Origin: Paenibacillus campinasensis
Lineage (GTDB): Bacteria > Bacillota > Bacilli > Paenibacillales > Paenibacillaceae
NCBI RefSeq assembly: GCF_002272015.1
Contig: NZ_NPBY01000002.1
Location: 1-34,148 of the forward strand
Reading direction: 5' to 3'
DNA: 34,148 bases
The position numbers were made by a program, and so were the translations under genes. Below are positions 8,383-15,940 of the stretch, one piece after another. The notes beneath the pieces were generated by a model, which did not search any database, had not been told where the DNA came from, and saw only the letters and a list, made by a program, of their open reading frames with translations. Each line of letters starts with the position of its first letter. The first letter of the stretch is position 1.

Positions 8383-9546
8383 ATGAGAGCTTTTGAATTT
8401 CATAATGGCACACGATTGATTTTCGGTCAGGGCAAGCTGAGCTCGCTCAAGAATGAGGTTCCGAAATACGGAACGAATGTGCTGCTTGTCTATGGCGGCG
8501 GAAGCATCAAACGGAGCGGGTTATATGATCAGGTTATCACGCTGCTGAAGGAAATCGGGGCTGTTGTGACCGAGCTGAGCGGTGTGGAACCGAATCCTCG
8601 TCTGTCCACGGTTCATAAAGGCGTAGCCCTTTGCCGCGAGCATCAAGTGGATCTTGTGCTGGCTGTTGGCGGCGGCAGCGTGCTCGATTGTGCCAAGGCG
8701 ATTGCCGTTGGTGCCAAGTACGAGGGAGATATGTGGGATTTCGTTGAGCGCAAAGCGATCCCGCAGGATGCGCTGCCGCTTGGAACTGTGCTAACGATGG
8801 CGGCGACCGGCTCGGAGATGAACGGCAACTCGGTCATTACGAACGAGGCAACCCAGGAGAAGATGGGCTGGGCAAGTCCATGGGCTTATCCTGCATTCTC
8901 CATTCTGGATCCTGTACATACGTATACGCTGCCTAAGGACCAGACGGTTTATGGCGTCGTCGACATTATGTCGCATGTGCTGGAGCATTATTTCCATCAG
9001 GATACCAACACGCCGGTTCAGGACGGCTTCTGTGAGACGCTGCTGCGCACGGTCATTGATACCGCTCCGAAGCTGATCGATGATTTGGAAAATTACGAAT
9101 TGCGTGAAACGATCCTGTACTGCGGCACGATGGCATTGAACGGAATGGTCAGCATGGGTCTTGCCGGCGACTGGGCAACGCACAATATCGAGCATGCCGT
9201 ATCGGCGGTATACGATATTCCGCATGGCGGCGGTCTGGCTATCATCTTCCCGAACTGGATGAAGTACAACTTGAAGGCTGATCCGGCCCGCTTCAAGTCG
9301 CTCGCTGTGAATGTGTTCGGCATCGATGCTGCGGGCAAATCGGATGAGCAAGTCGGACTTGAAGGGATCGAGGCGCTCCGCAGCTTCTGGAGCTCGATCG
9401 GCGCACCGAGCAGACTTGCGGATTATGACATTGACGACAGCCAGATCGAAGTGATGGCTGAGAAGACGGTTCGTTTCGGCCCGTTCGGCAATTTCCGTAA
9501 ATTGCAGCGCGAAGACGTCATCGAAATTTATAAAATGTCGCTGTAA
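8383..9546 (+). CDS. Iron-containing alcohol dehydrogenase (YugJ/BdhA butanol dehydrogenase type)
   Basis: A 387-residue group III metal-dependent alcohol dehydrogenase, cytoplasmic and expected to reduce aldehydes with NAD(P)H. The N-terminal dinucleotide domain contains [15 protein letters not shown] and the [15 protein letters not shown] loop. The C-terminal helical domain has the metal ligands in [14 protein letters not shown] (Asp and His) and two His residues in [19 protein letters not shown]. Length and motifs match B. subtilis YugJ/YugK. ATG 8383 has GGAGGT nine bases upstream; the ATG at 8359 lies before that site and is rejected. It is monocistronic between two terminators. The physiological substrate is unknown; an aldehyde-scavenging role is an inference. 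Confidence 0.9.
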   Translation: MRAFEFHNGTRLIFGQGKLSSLKNEVPKYGTNVLLVYGGGSIKRSGLYDQVITLLKEIGAVVTELSGVEPNPRLSTVHKGVALCREHQVDLVLAVGGGSVLDCAKAIAVGAKYEGDMWDFVERKAIPQDALPLGTVLTMAATGSEMNGNSVITNEATQEKMGWASPWAYPAFSILDPVHTYTLPKDQTVYGVVDIMSHVLEHYFHQDTNTPVQDGFCETLLRTVIDTAPKLIDDLENYELRETILYCGTMALNGMVSMGLAGDWATHNIEHAVSAVYDIPHGGGLAIIFPNWMKYNLKADPARFKSLAVNVFGIDAAGKSDEQVGLEGIEALRSFWSSIGAPSRLADYDIDDSQIEVMAEKTVRFGPFGNFRKLQREDVIEIYKMSL

Positions 9547-9570
9547 TTTACTGTGCAGATGCTATAATAA
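8383..9570 (+). terminator. (see separate entries) region of dehydrogenase to its terminator
   Basis: Placeholder span joining the dehydrogenase coding region (8383-9546) and the left arm of its terminator (from 9569). The separate entries below carry the annotation. Confidence 0.05.
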
Positions 9571-9615
9571 GGTCGAAGGCAACGCTTTCCAGAGCTGCTG
9601 CCTTCGACCTTTTCT
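9569..9615 (+). terminator. Terminator after the iron alcohol dehydrogenase
   Basis: AAGGTCGAAGGC (9569-9580) pairs perfectly with GCCTTCGACCTT (9600-9611), followed by TTTC. The arms are nearly the same as those of the terminator after ctc at 21284. The stretch from 9616 to 9720 shows nothing I can name. Confidence 0.85.
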
Positions 9616-9720
9616 GCGTTTATGTGACATCCGGGACCGGGTGCAGACATTCCGTGAACGACAGAAAGTTACATAGCACATTCGGGCTCAAGTTAATCAT
9701 TCGTGCCAGACATCATCACG

Positions 9721-9893
9721 GGTCAGAAGTAAGGGTGTAGAGGATCGGGGAGAAGCGAAGCGCTCGCTCTTGTCCCTGACTTCAACCGCTGAGGCGGTAA
9801 TATCAAGAAACCTGGGGGTGAGCAGCGACCGGAAGTCCCTTCGTTTCCCAAGAGCGGCATACTCCGCTTGATGTCAAACACTGACTTCTGATA
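9721..9893. repeat. Possible structured RNA or dispersed repeat element
   Basis: A ~170-base non-coding block closed by TCAGAAGT (9723-9730) and its exact complement ACTTCTGA (9884-9891); GTGT/ACAC pairing continues just inside. Within it are three perfect 5-bp hairpins: AGCGA-loop-TCGCT, ACCGC-TGAG-GCGGT and AGCGG-CATACT-CCGCT. The words GACTTC and GAAGTC recur. It has no T tract, so it is not simply a terminator. It could be a small RNA, a miniature inverted-repeat element or a genus-specific intergenic repeat. The 72-codon frame on the minus strand here looks spurious. I do not recognise an Rfam class. Confidence 0.4.
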
Positions 9894-9933
9894 TGAGCCA
9901 ATATTTGAACTAGGAATGTCAGGTGTAAAATAT

Positions 9934-9959
9934 TGAAACAAAACGAACTTTTTGCCGTA
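9934..9959 (+). promoter_or_regulatory. SigW-type (ECF) promoter for yuaF-floT
   Basis: TGAAAC at 9934-9939 and CGTA at 9956-9959 are separated by exactly 16 bases, the consensus of B. subtilis SigW promoters. In B. subtilis the yuaF-floT-yuaI operon is a known SigW target, so promoter and genes agree. Its position also excludes the TTG at 9952 as a start. Confidence 0.85.
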
Positions 9960-10005
9960 TTACTTGTTATACACAGTGAGGATTCTTGAGAGAGGGGCAG
10001 TGCGT

Positions 10006-10539
10006 ATGGAGGCGTTATATTGGGGTTGCCTGTTCGGCGGCATATTGTTTGCGGTAGTTTCCGTGTTGCTGGGCGATGTGCTTAGTTCCGCGATGGACGG
10101 GGTGCTTGATTTTTTGTCCTTTGATTTCTTCAACCCGATGGTCATCGCAGGCGGAATCACCGTATTCGGCGGAGCAGGAATCATGTTCACACAATATACG
10201 AATATGGCGGCAGGTGCTCATGTAACGCTCTCCATTCTATCGGCCATCGTCGTCTCGATTCTCGTTTACTTCGGCTATGTTCGGCCTATGGAGAACAGCG
10301 AGAATTCGACAGGCTTCTCGGAGAAAGAACTGGCAGGAAGAATCGGAACCGTCACCGTGCCGCTTCCGGCAGAGGGGTTCGGTGAGGTCATGGTTCGGGT
10401 GGGAGCGGGCAATACAGCCCATATCGCTTCCAGCTTTGACCGCAAGATTCTTCCCGCAGGTGCCCGGGTTGTTGTGATCGACGTAGTGGAAGGTGTCCTC
10501 CGGGTATCTGAACTGGAAGAACGAAAAGGAGATGAGTAA
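10006..10539 (+). CDS. yuaF: NfeD-family membrane protein (YuaF)
   Basis: A 177-residue membrane protein. Three hydrophobic segments (about residues 5-27, 44-62 and 71-93) are followed by a soluble C-terminal OB-fold domain (about 108-170) that contains GRIGTVTVPLPAEGFGEV and ARVVVIDVVEGVLRV. This is the short NfeD type partnered with flotillins; B. subtilis YuaF has about the same length and precedes floT. The protein is thought to work with flotillin in membrane organisation and envelope-stress resistance. ATG 10006 has AGAGGGG eight bases upstream, and the upstream TTG lies inside the promoter. The floT start follows the stop codon by five bases. Confidence 0.9.
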   Translation: MEALYWGCLFGGILFAVVSVLLGDVLSSAMDGVLDFLSFDFFNPMVIAGGITVFGGAGIMFTQYTNMAAGAHVTLSILSAIVVSILVYFGYVRPMENSENSTGFSEKELAGRIGTVTVPLPAEGFGEVMVRVGAGNTAHIASSFDRKILPAGARVVVIDVVEGVLRVSELEERKGDE

Positions 10540-10544
10540 ACAGT

Positions 10545-12086
10545 ATGCCTGAATTTATGGTAATCCCCTCTATTGTCATAGGGGTCATCGTCGTACTGGG
10601 TCTGGCGTTTTGGGCCCGCTACAAGACGGTCAGTCCAGATGAAGCAATGATTGTAACAGGTTCATTTCTAGGCAGCAAGAACATTTCGGAGGACGAAACG
10701 GGGCGCAAGATCAAAATCGTCCGCGGCGGAGGCGCGTTTATCTTACCGATATTCCAGCGTTCCGAATTCGTATCGCTTCTGTCGCATAAGCTTGACGTAA
10801 TGACACCGGAAGTTTATACGGAGCAAGGGGTTCCGGTTATGGCTGACGGGGTTGCGATCATCAAGGTAGGCAGCTCTATCGAAGATGTCGCTACCGCTGC
10901 CGAGCAGTTCATGGGCAAGCCGATTGAGGCGTTGAAAGGGGAAGCCCAAGAGGTGCTTGAAGGTCATCTGCGGGCCATTCTCGGCTCCATGACCGTGGAA
11001 GAGGTATACCGTAACCGCGACAAGTTCGCTCAAGAGGTGCAAGGGGTAGCAGCAAGAGATTTGAAGAAGATGGGTCTTCAGATTGTTTCCTTTACAATCA
11101 AGGATGTTCGCGACAAACACGGATACTTAGAGGCGCTTGGTAAACCGCGAATTGCCACGGTGAAACGCGATGCAGAAATCGCAGAAGCTGAAGCGGTTCG
11201 TGATGCCCGGATTCAGAAGGCGCGTGCGGAGGAAGAAGGTCAGAAGGCCGAACTTTTGCGCGATACGAATATCGCCGAGGCGGAGAAAGAGAAAGAGCTG
11301 AAGGTTGCTTCCTTTAAGAAGGACCAGGATACAGCCAAGGCCGAAGCCGACCAGGCGTATCATATTCAGGAGGCCCGTGCGAAGCAGACGATGGTCGAAG
11401 AACAGATGAAGATCGAGCTCGTTCGGAAAGAGCGGGAAATCGACCTTCAGGAAAAAGAAATTATGGTTCGCCAGAAGCAATATGATGCTGAAGTGAAGAA
11501 AAAGGCCGATGCCGATCGCTATGCGGTCGAGCAGGCTGCGGAAGCGGAAAAGGCCCGCAAAATGCGTGAGGCTGATGCCGTACAATATTCCATCGAGACA
11601 CAGGCGAAGGCCTCTGCCGAGCAAAAGCGTCTGGATGGTCTTGCAGTAGCCGATGCGGAGCGTGCGAAAGGTGCTGCCGAGGCAGAGGTTATCCGTCTGC
11701 GCGGTCTGGCCGAAGCGGAAGCGAAGGAGAAGCTGGCCGAAGCGTTCCAGAAGTATGGCGAAGCCGCGATTCTCGACATCATCGTCAAAATGCTGCCTGA
11801 ACTCGCTGGCAAAATTGCCGAGCCGATCTCCTCGATCGAGAAGCTCACGGTCGTGGATACCGGCAAGGGCGATGGCGCAGGTGCTGCCAGAGTCAGCAAC
11901 TATGTTACTGAGCTGATGGCAACCGCACCGGAGATGCTGAAGAGTGTATCGGGCATCGACGTCGAGGCTTTGATCCACGGATTGACGAAGACGAAGTCCC
12001 CTGTGCAGCCGCTGGAGCAGCCAGCTGCCATTGAGCAGGATCTCGTCGGGATGGAAGCGAGCGCAGCCAGAGAAGTGAGAGAATAA
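10545..12086 (+). CDS. floT: Flotillin FloT
   Basis: A 513-residue membrane-scaffold protein of the SPFH family that marks functional membrane microdomains. An N-terminal hydrophobic segment (about residues 5-24) anchors it. The SPFH/PHB domain runs to about residue 200 and includes VSPDEAMIVTG and FTIKDVRDKHGYLEALGKPRIA. A long Glu/Ala-rich coiled coil with EAEA repeats covers about 210-390, and the C-terminal flotillin segment includes GEAAILDIIVKMLPELAGKIAEPIS. Length matches B. subtilis FloT (509). AAGGAG lies 13 bases before ATG 10545, a long but usable spacing. It shares the SigW promoter with yuaF; the third B. subtilis gene, yuaI, is absent. Confidence 0.95.
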   Translation: MPEFMVIPSIVIGVIVVLGLAFWARYKTVSPDEAMIVTGSFLGSKNISEDETGRKIKIVRGGGAFILPIFQRSEFVSLLSHKLDVMTPEVYTEQGVPVMADGVAIIKVGSSIEDVATAAEQFMGKPIEALKGEAQEVLEGHLRAILGSMTVEEVYRNRDKFAQEVQGVAARDLKKMGLQIVSFTIKDVRDKHGYLEALGKPRIATVKRDAEIAEAEAVRDARIQKARAEEEGQKAELLRDTNIAEAEKEKELKVASFKKDQDTAKAEADQAYHIQEARAKQTMVEEQMKIELVRKEREIDLQEKEIMVRQKQYDAEVKKKADADRYAVEQAAEAEKARKMREADAVQYSIETQAKASAEQKRLDGLAVADAERAKGAAEAEVIRLRGLAEAEAKEKLAEAFQKYGEAAILDIIVKMLPELAGKIAEPISSIEKLTVVDTGKGDGAGAARVSNYVTELMATAPEMLKSVSGIDVEALIHGLTKTKSPVQPLEQPAAIEQDLVGMEASAAREVRE

Positions 12087-12121
12087 GGGCGGATGCCTTT
12101 TACAGGAAAGCAATGAAGAGC

Positions 12122-12170
12122 AGCCGGACAGGGCAGGAGGGGAACCTTTGCTTTGTCCGGTCTTTTTATA
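12122..12170 (+). terminator. Terminator after floT
   Basis: CCGGACA (12124-12130) pairs with TGTCCGG (12154-12160), followed by TCTTTTTAT. It closes the yuaF-floT operon. Confidence 0.8.
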
Positions 12171-12281
12171 ATTAGGTTGCTTAATGAAGTGCAATCGTAG
12201 CGTTTCCGCCTGGCATACCGGCAGACGAGGCGCGCCAGCTTAACGGCTGCAGGACAGGCAGAATGCCGCTATGAATTGGCT

Positions 12282-12310
12282 TTGCTGCATCCGCGTATTT
12301 CTGTTAAGAT
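12282..12310 (+). promoter_or_regulatory. Candidate glcT promoter
   Basis: TTGCTG at 12282-12287 and TAAGAT at 12305-12310 with 17-base spacing, about 37 bases before the GTG start of glcT. The match is moderate. Confidence 0.45.
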
Positions 12311-12346
12311 TACCGAGTATACGTGTTGATCAAAAGAGGTGCGAAT

Positions 12347-13198
12347 GTGAGCAGCTTACAAGTAGCAAAAGTATTAAATAACAATGTTATTATAGCGAAA
12401 CATCCACAGCATGATGAGGTTGTCATTATCGGCAAGGGGATCGGCTTTAACCGGAAGAGCAAAGATATGATTCCTGTCTCTGCAGCTGAGAAAATGTTTA
12501 TTTTGACGAAGCCGGAGGAGCAGGAGCAATACAAACAGCTGGTTCCTTATATCGACGAGAATCTGATTGAGGCGGTCAATGACATTATTATGCATGCGGT
12601 GAAATCTACCCAGTCGCCTCTGAATGAACATATTCACATCGCGCTGACAGACCATATTGCCTTTGCTATTAAACGGCATGCTCAAGGGCTCTATATACAC
12701 AATCCTTTCATATATGAAACGAGAGAGCTGTATCCGGAGGAATACGCGATGGCTGATTATGCGGTTCGCGTCATTCACGAACGACTCGGGGTTGATCTTG
12801 GTCAGGAAGAAATCGGATTCATCGCCCTTCATTTTCACAGTGCCCTGACCAATCAGCATATTTCCGAAGTGCGTAAAAACTCGGAGCTGATATCGGACCT
12901 GGTGTCAACGGTGGAGCAGCAGCTGGAGTATGAAATTCCGAGGGATTCCCTGGATTATTCGCGGTTATTGACGCATTTGAGGTTTGCCATGGAGCGAATC
13001 CGCAGGGGAGATGAAGTGGAAGAGACCAGCTCGCTTGACGGTCTCATGAAACGGGAATATCCTGAAATGTATTCTTTGGCGTGGAAGCTGATCAAAATTA
13101 TGGAGAAGCGACTCCGTAAGGCCGTATACCCGGCTGAGGCGGGGTACTTGACGATCCATCTTCAGCGTCTCAATCAGCGGAAAGAGCAGGGCGGATAA
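12347..13198 (+). CDS. glcT: PtsGHI operon transcription antiterminator GlcT
   Basis: A 283-residue BglG/LicT-family antiterminator. It has an N-terminal RNA-binding CAT domain (about 1-57, with VAKVLNNNVIIAKH and VIIGKGIGF) followed by two PTS regulation domains. The conserved PRD histidines are all present at about 103 and 162 (PRD1) and 210 and 271 (PRD2). The family binds the RAT hairpin to block a terminator; phosphorylation by the glucose permease keeps it inactive without glucose. The start is GTG 12347 with AGAGGTG upstream; it aligns with B. subtilis GlcT (MNGSFTVKKVLNNNV). The GTG at 12323 precedes the ribosome site. Its target lies directly downstream in the ptsG leader. Confidence 0.94.
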   Translation: MSSLQVAKVLNNNVIIAKHPQHDEVVIIGKGIGFNRKSKDMIPVSAAEKMFILTKPEEQEQYKQLVPYIDENLIEAVNDIIMHAVKSTQSPLNEHIHIALTDHIAFAIKRHAQGLYIHNPFIYETRELYPEEYAMADYAVRVIHERLGVDLGQEEIGFIALHFHSALTNQHISEVRKNSELISDLVSTVEQQLEYEIPRDSLDYSRLLTHLRFAMERIRRGDEVEETSSLDGLMKREYPEMYSLAWKLIKIMEKRLRKAVYPAEAGYLTIHLQRLNQRKEQGG

Positions 13199-13233
13199 AA
13201 AACGTGAAGTTTTTATGAACATGTCGATTGCTG

Positions 13234-13262
13234 TTGCAAGCTGTCATGACGGGTGCTACAAT
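13234..13262 (+). promoter_or_regulatory. ptsG promoter
   Basis: TTGCAA at 13234-13239 and TACAAT at 13257-13262 with 17-base spacing, plus TG one base before the -10 (extended -10). Transcription would start near 13269, giving a leader of about 215 bases with the RAT and terminator. Confidence 0.75.
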
Positions 13263-13297
13263 AGTCAACAGCCAAGTAAGTTAAAACTTCAGATCTA

Positions 13298-13326
13298 ACG
13301 TGTAACTGATTCGATCAGGCATGAGT
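13298..13326 (+). promoter_or_regulatory. RAT: GlcT-binding ribonucleic antiterminator
   Basis: CTGAT-TCG-ATCAG forms the upper stem (about 13306-13318), with interrupted lower pairing between ACGTGT and ATGAGT around an internal loop. This is the layout of RAT sites of the BglG/GlcT family and resembles the B. subtilis ptsG RAT. Its 3' half shares bases from 13318 with the left arm of the terminator, so the two structures are mutually exclusive. Confidence 0.85.
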
Positions 13327-13423
13327 ATTCAACAAGAATTTGGTTGGTATTACCCAATTCTGGGTAATCTAATCCGTGTGATTAGGACCAATCCGTTTCT
13401 TGCGTATACTCATGCCTTTTTTT
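13318..13423 (+). terminator. Conditional ptsG leader terminator with an internal three-way junction
   Basis: GGCATGAGTAT (13318-13328) pairs perfectly with ATACTCATGCC (13406-13416), followed by seven T. Instead of a short loop it encloses 77 bases that fold further. AAGAA/TTCTT (13334-13338 with 13397-13401) and GGTTGGT/ACCAATC (13342-13348 with 13387-13393) stack below two hairpins. These are ATTACCC-GGGTAAT (13349-13368) and CTAATC-GATTAG (13369-13385), and only one base is unpaired at the junction. Confidence 0.85.
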
Positions 13424-13485
13424 GATTTACTTGGGCAGTATTAATATACATTTTAACCAAATATAGACAGAGGGTGAGATCATTT

Positions 13486-15561
13486 ATGTTCAAACGACTT
13501 TTTGGCGTGCTTCAAAGAGTCGGTAAAGCATTGATGCTGCCTGTAGCAATTTTGCCTGCTGCGGGGCTCCTGCTGGGGCTGGGCAACATGCTGATCAATG
13601 AGGACTTCCTTCGCTATGCGTCATGGCTCGATACAGCCTGGGTGCAAGCGGCTGCTACCGTTATGATGAATGCGGGGCAGATCGTGTTCACCAACCTGCC
13701 GCTTCTGTTTGCGGTCGGGGTCGCGGTCGGATTGGCTGGAGGCGAAGGGGTTGCGGGTCTGGCGGCCATTATCGGTTATCTTGTCATGAATGTGACGATG
13801 GGGACCGTTCTGGGCGTTACGCCGGAATCATTGACCGAGTCAAGTTATGAATATGCCAATGTATTAGGCATACCGACACTGGCAACAGGGGTGTTCGGGG
13901 GGATTATCGTCGGAATATTGGCAGCCAGTATGTACCAGCGATTCTTCAAAATTGAGCTGCCATCCTATTTGGGCTTCTTTGCAGGAAAGCGCTTTGTCCC
14001 GATTATGACGGCGGCAACCTCCGTTCTGCTTGGCTTGCTGATGGTGGTCATCTGGCCTCCGATTCAGGCAGGGCTGAATACGGCTTCACATTTCATGCTG
14101 GAGCAAAACCGGACGCTGTCCGCATTTGTATTCGGTGTTGTGGAGCGTGGGCTGATTCCGTTCGGACTTCACCATATTTTCTATTCGCCGTTCTGGTTTG
14201 AATTTGGGGAATATGTGAACCAGGCTGGCCAGCTCGTACGGGGTGACCAAAATATCTTCATGCAGCAGCTGCGTGATGGCGTGCAGTTTACAGCCGGTAC
14301 GTTCATGACGGGTAAGTTTCCGTTTATGATGTTCGGTCTGCCGGCAGCAGCGCTGGCGATTTATCATGAAGCCAGACCGGAGCATAAAAAATATGTTGCC
14401 GGCATCATGGGTTCTGCGGCGTTGACGTCGTTCCTGACAGGGATTACAGAGCCGCTTGAATTTGCATTCTTGTTCGTAGCTCCGCTGCTGTTCGCTGTGC
14501 ATGCAGTATTTGCAGGCCTGTCCTTCATGACCATGCATATTCTGGGGACGAAAATCGGTATGACATTCTCTGGCGGTTTGATCGATTTCCTGATCTTCGG
14601 GGTTGTTCCGAACCGAACACCTTGGTGGAACGTCATTATCGTTGGTTTGATTCTGGCGGCGATTTATTACTTCGGATTCCGGTTTGTTATCCGCAAGTTC
14701 AACTTGAAGACACCGGGACGCGAAGACCCGGCAGCCGACGGAGCCGAAGGGGCTGGCGGTGAAGAGAAGTCAGGAAAAGGCGGCGATCTGCCGGCCAACA
14801 TCTTGAGCGCTCTTGGCGGACCTGGCAACATCGCGCATCTGGATGCATGCATTACCCGTCTGCGGGTTGAGGTGAAAGACAAGGGCAATGTCGACAAGTC
14901 GCGGCTGAAGCAGCTCGGCGCATCCGGCGTCCTAGAGGTCGGCAACAATGTTCAGGCGATCTTCGGGACTCGTTCGGATACGATCAAGTCACAGATCCAG
15001 GACATCATGTCCGGGAAGGCGCCAGCAGCCGAAGCTCCGTCCATCGAGGAGAAGCCAGCCGTTGTTGAGCAGCAGGCCGCCCAGGAGGGGGATGCGCTCA
15101 TCATGGAAGAGATCGTCTCTCCAGCGGATGGTGAGCTGATGGATATCTCGCTTGTTCCTGATCCGGTGTTCTCCGAACGAATGACCGGGGACGGATTCGC
15201 CATCTTGCCAGAGAGCAGCACGATTGCATCGCCGGTCAACGGCAAAGTGTTCAATGTGTTCCCTAGCAAGCATGCCGTTGGCATCATGTCAGACGGCGGC
15301 AAAGAGGTGCTGGTGCACATCGGTGTCAACACGGTGAAACTGAAAGGTCAGGGATTCAACGTCCTCGTTCAGGAAGGGGACATCGTGACCGCCGGCCAGC
15401 CGATCATGGAGGTTGATCTGGAGTATGTGAAGGAGAATGCGAAGTCGCTTATTTCTCCGGTCATTTTCTCCAACCTGCCGGAAGGAGCCTCGGTGACGCT
15501 TGATAAAACCGGCAAGGTGAAAACTGGCGAAGCTAAAATCATTACGATATCATTGAAGTAA
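13486..15561 (+). CDS. ptsG: Glucose-specific PTS permease EIICBA
   Basis: A 691-residue single-chain glucose permease that imports glucose and phosphorylates it to glucose 6-phosphate. The membrane EIIC domain (about 1-410) begins MFKRLFGVLQRVGKALMLPV and contains the conserved GITEPLEF. The EIIB domain holds the phosphocysteine in HLDACITRLR at Cys455. The EIIA domain (about 550-690) has the His pair His596 (KHAVG) and His611 (VLVHIGVNTV), the latter phosphorylated by HPr. Order and length match B. subtilis PtsG. ATG 13486 has GAGGGTGAG upstream; the GTG at 13474 is part of that site. Expression is gated by GlcT and RAT. ptsH and ptsI follow. Confidence 0.96.
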   Translation: MFKRLFGVLQRVGKALMLPVAILPAAGLLLGLGNMLINEDFLRYASWLDTAWVQAAATVMMNAGQIVFTNLPLLFAVGVAVGLAGGEGVAGLAAIIGYLVMNVTMGTVLGVTPESLTESSYEYANVLGIPTLATGVFGGIIVGILAASMYQRFFKIELPSYLGFFAGKRFVPIMTAATSVLLGLLMVVIWPPIQAGLNTASHFMLEQNRTLSAFVFGVVERGLIPFGLHHIFYSPFWFEFGEYVNQAGQLVRGDQNIFMQQLRDGVQFTAGTFMTGKFPFMMFGLPAAALAIYHEARPEHKKYVAGIMGSAALTSFLTGITEPLEFAFLFVAPLLFAVHAVFAGLSFMTMHILGTKIGMTFSGGLIDFLIFGVVPNRTPWWNVIIVGLILAAIYYFGFRFVIRKFNLKTPGREDPAADGAEGAGGEEKSGKGGDLPANILSALGGPGNIAHLDACITRLRVEVKDKGNVDKSRLKQLGASGVLEVGNNVQAIFGTRSDTIKSQIQDIMSGKAPAAEAPSIEEKPAVVEQQAAQEGDALIMEEIVSPADGELMDISLVPDPVFSERMTGDGFAILPESSTIASPVNGKVFNVFPSKHAVGIMSDGGKEVLVHIGVNTVKLKGQGFNVLVQEGDIVTAGQPIMEVDLEYVKENAKSLISPVIFSNLPEGASVTLDKTGKVKTGEAKIITISLK

Positions 15562-15605
15562 CCGCCTTAAAGGTTACTGTTGGGGATTGTTATAAATCCT
15601 AGCAG
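15559..15605 (+). other. Intercistronic hairpins between ptsG and ptsH
   Basis: TAACC/GGTTA (15559-15576) covers the ptsG stop codon, and CTG...GGATT/AATCC...CAG (15577-15605) forms a second imperfect stem. Neither has a T tract, so readthrough is expected. They may stabilise or process the ptsGHI messenger so that ptsHI is made in excess. Confidence 0.4.
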
Positions 15606-15655
15606 GTACTAACTTATGGTTCACATACAATCAAACTAAAAAATAGGAAAGTGGG

Positions 15656-15940
15656 ATGAATACAATGCAAAAAACATTCAGAATTATTGACGAAGACGGA
15701 ATTCACGCACGCCCGGCAACGGCTCTGGTTAACACCGCGAACAAGTTCAAAGATACCGAGTCCTTTGCTGAAGCCAACGGCAAAAAAGTAACGCTTAAAT
15801 CGATCCTTGGCGTGCTGTCCCTCGGCCTGGAGCAAGGTGACACGCTGACGCTGATCACTGAAGGCGGCAACGACGGCGATGCGCTGGCTGCACTTCAGGA
15901 AGTGATGATTAACGAAGGGCTGGGCGAGCTTCATGAGTAA
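15656..15940 (+). CDS. ptsH: PTS phosphocarrier protein HPr
   Basis: A 94-residue HPr carrying phosphate from enzyme I to EIIA domains. The catalytic site is GIHARPAT (His17 here, family His15). The regulatory serine of Gram-positive HPr is in LKSILGV (Ser49 here, family Ser46), the target of HPr kinase, so this protein can also act as CcpA co-repressor. Two starts are possible. ATG 15656 is best placed after AGGAAAG, while ATG 15665 gives MQKTF, which aligns better with other HPr proteins. One extra residue precedes the serine compared with B. subtilis. ptsI overlaps its end by eight bases. Confidence 0.95.
   Translation: MNTMQKTFRIIDEDGIHARPATALVNTANKFKDTESFAEANGKKVTLKSILGVLSLGLEQGDTLTLITEGGNDGDALAALQEVMINEGLGELHE

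Noticed and set aside
8383..9570. Joined span listed in the feature table as a low-confidence placeholder
   Set aside because: It is not a biological feature. The dehydrogenase gene (8383-9546) and its terminator (9569-9615) are annotated separately and should be used instead.
9723..9941. 72-codon minus-strand frame in the gap before yuaF
   Set aside because: It coincides with the structured element and has no ribosome site or known domain; better explained as chance in a repeat or RNA gene.
11127..12194. 355-codon open frame antisense to floT
   Set aside because: Leu/Phe/Arg-rich mirror of the flotillin coiled-coil codons with no family features.
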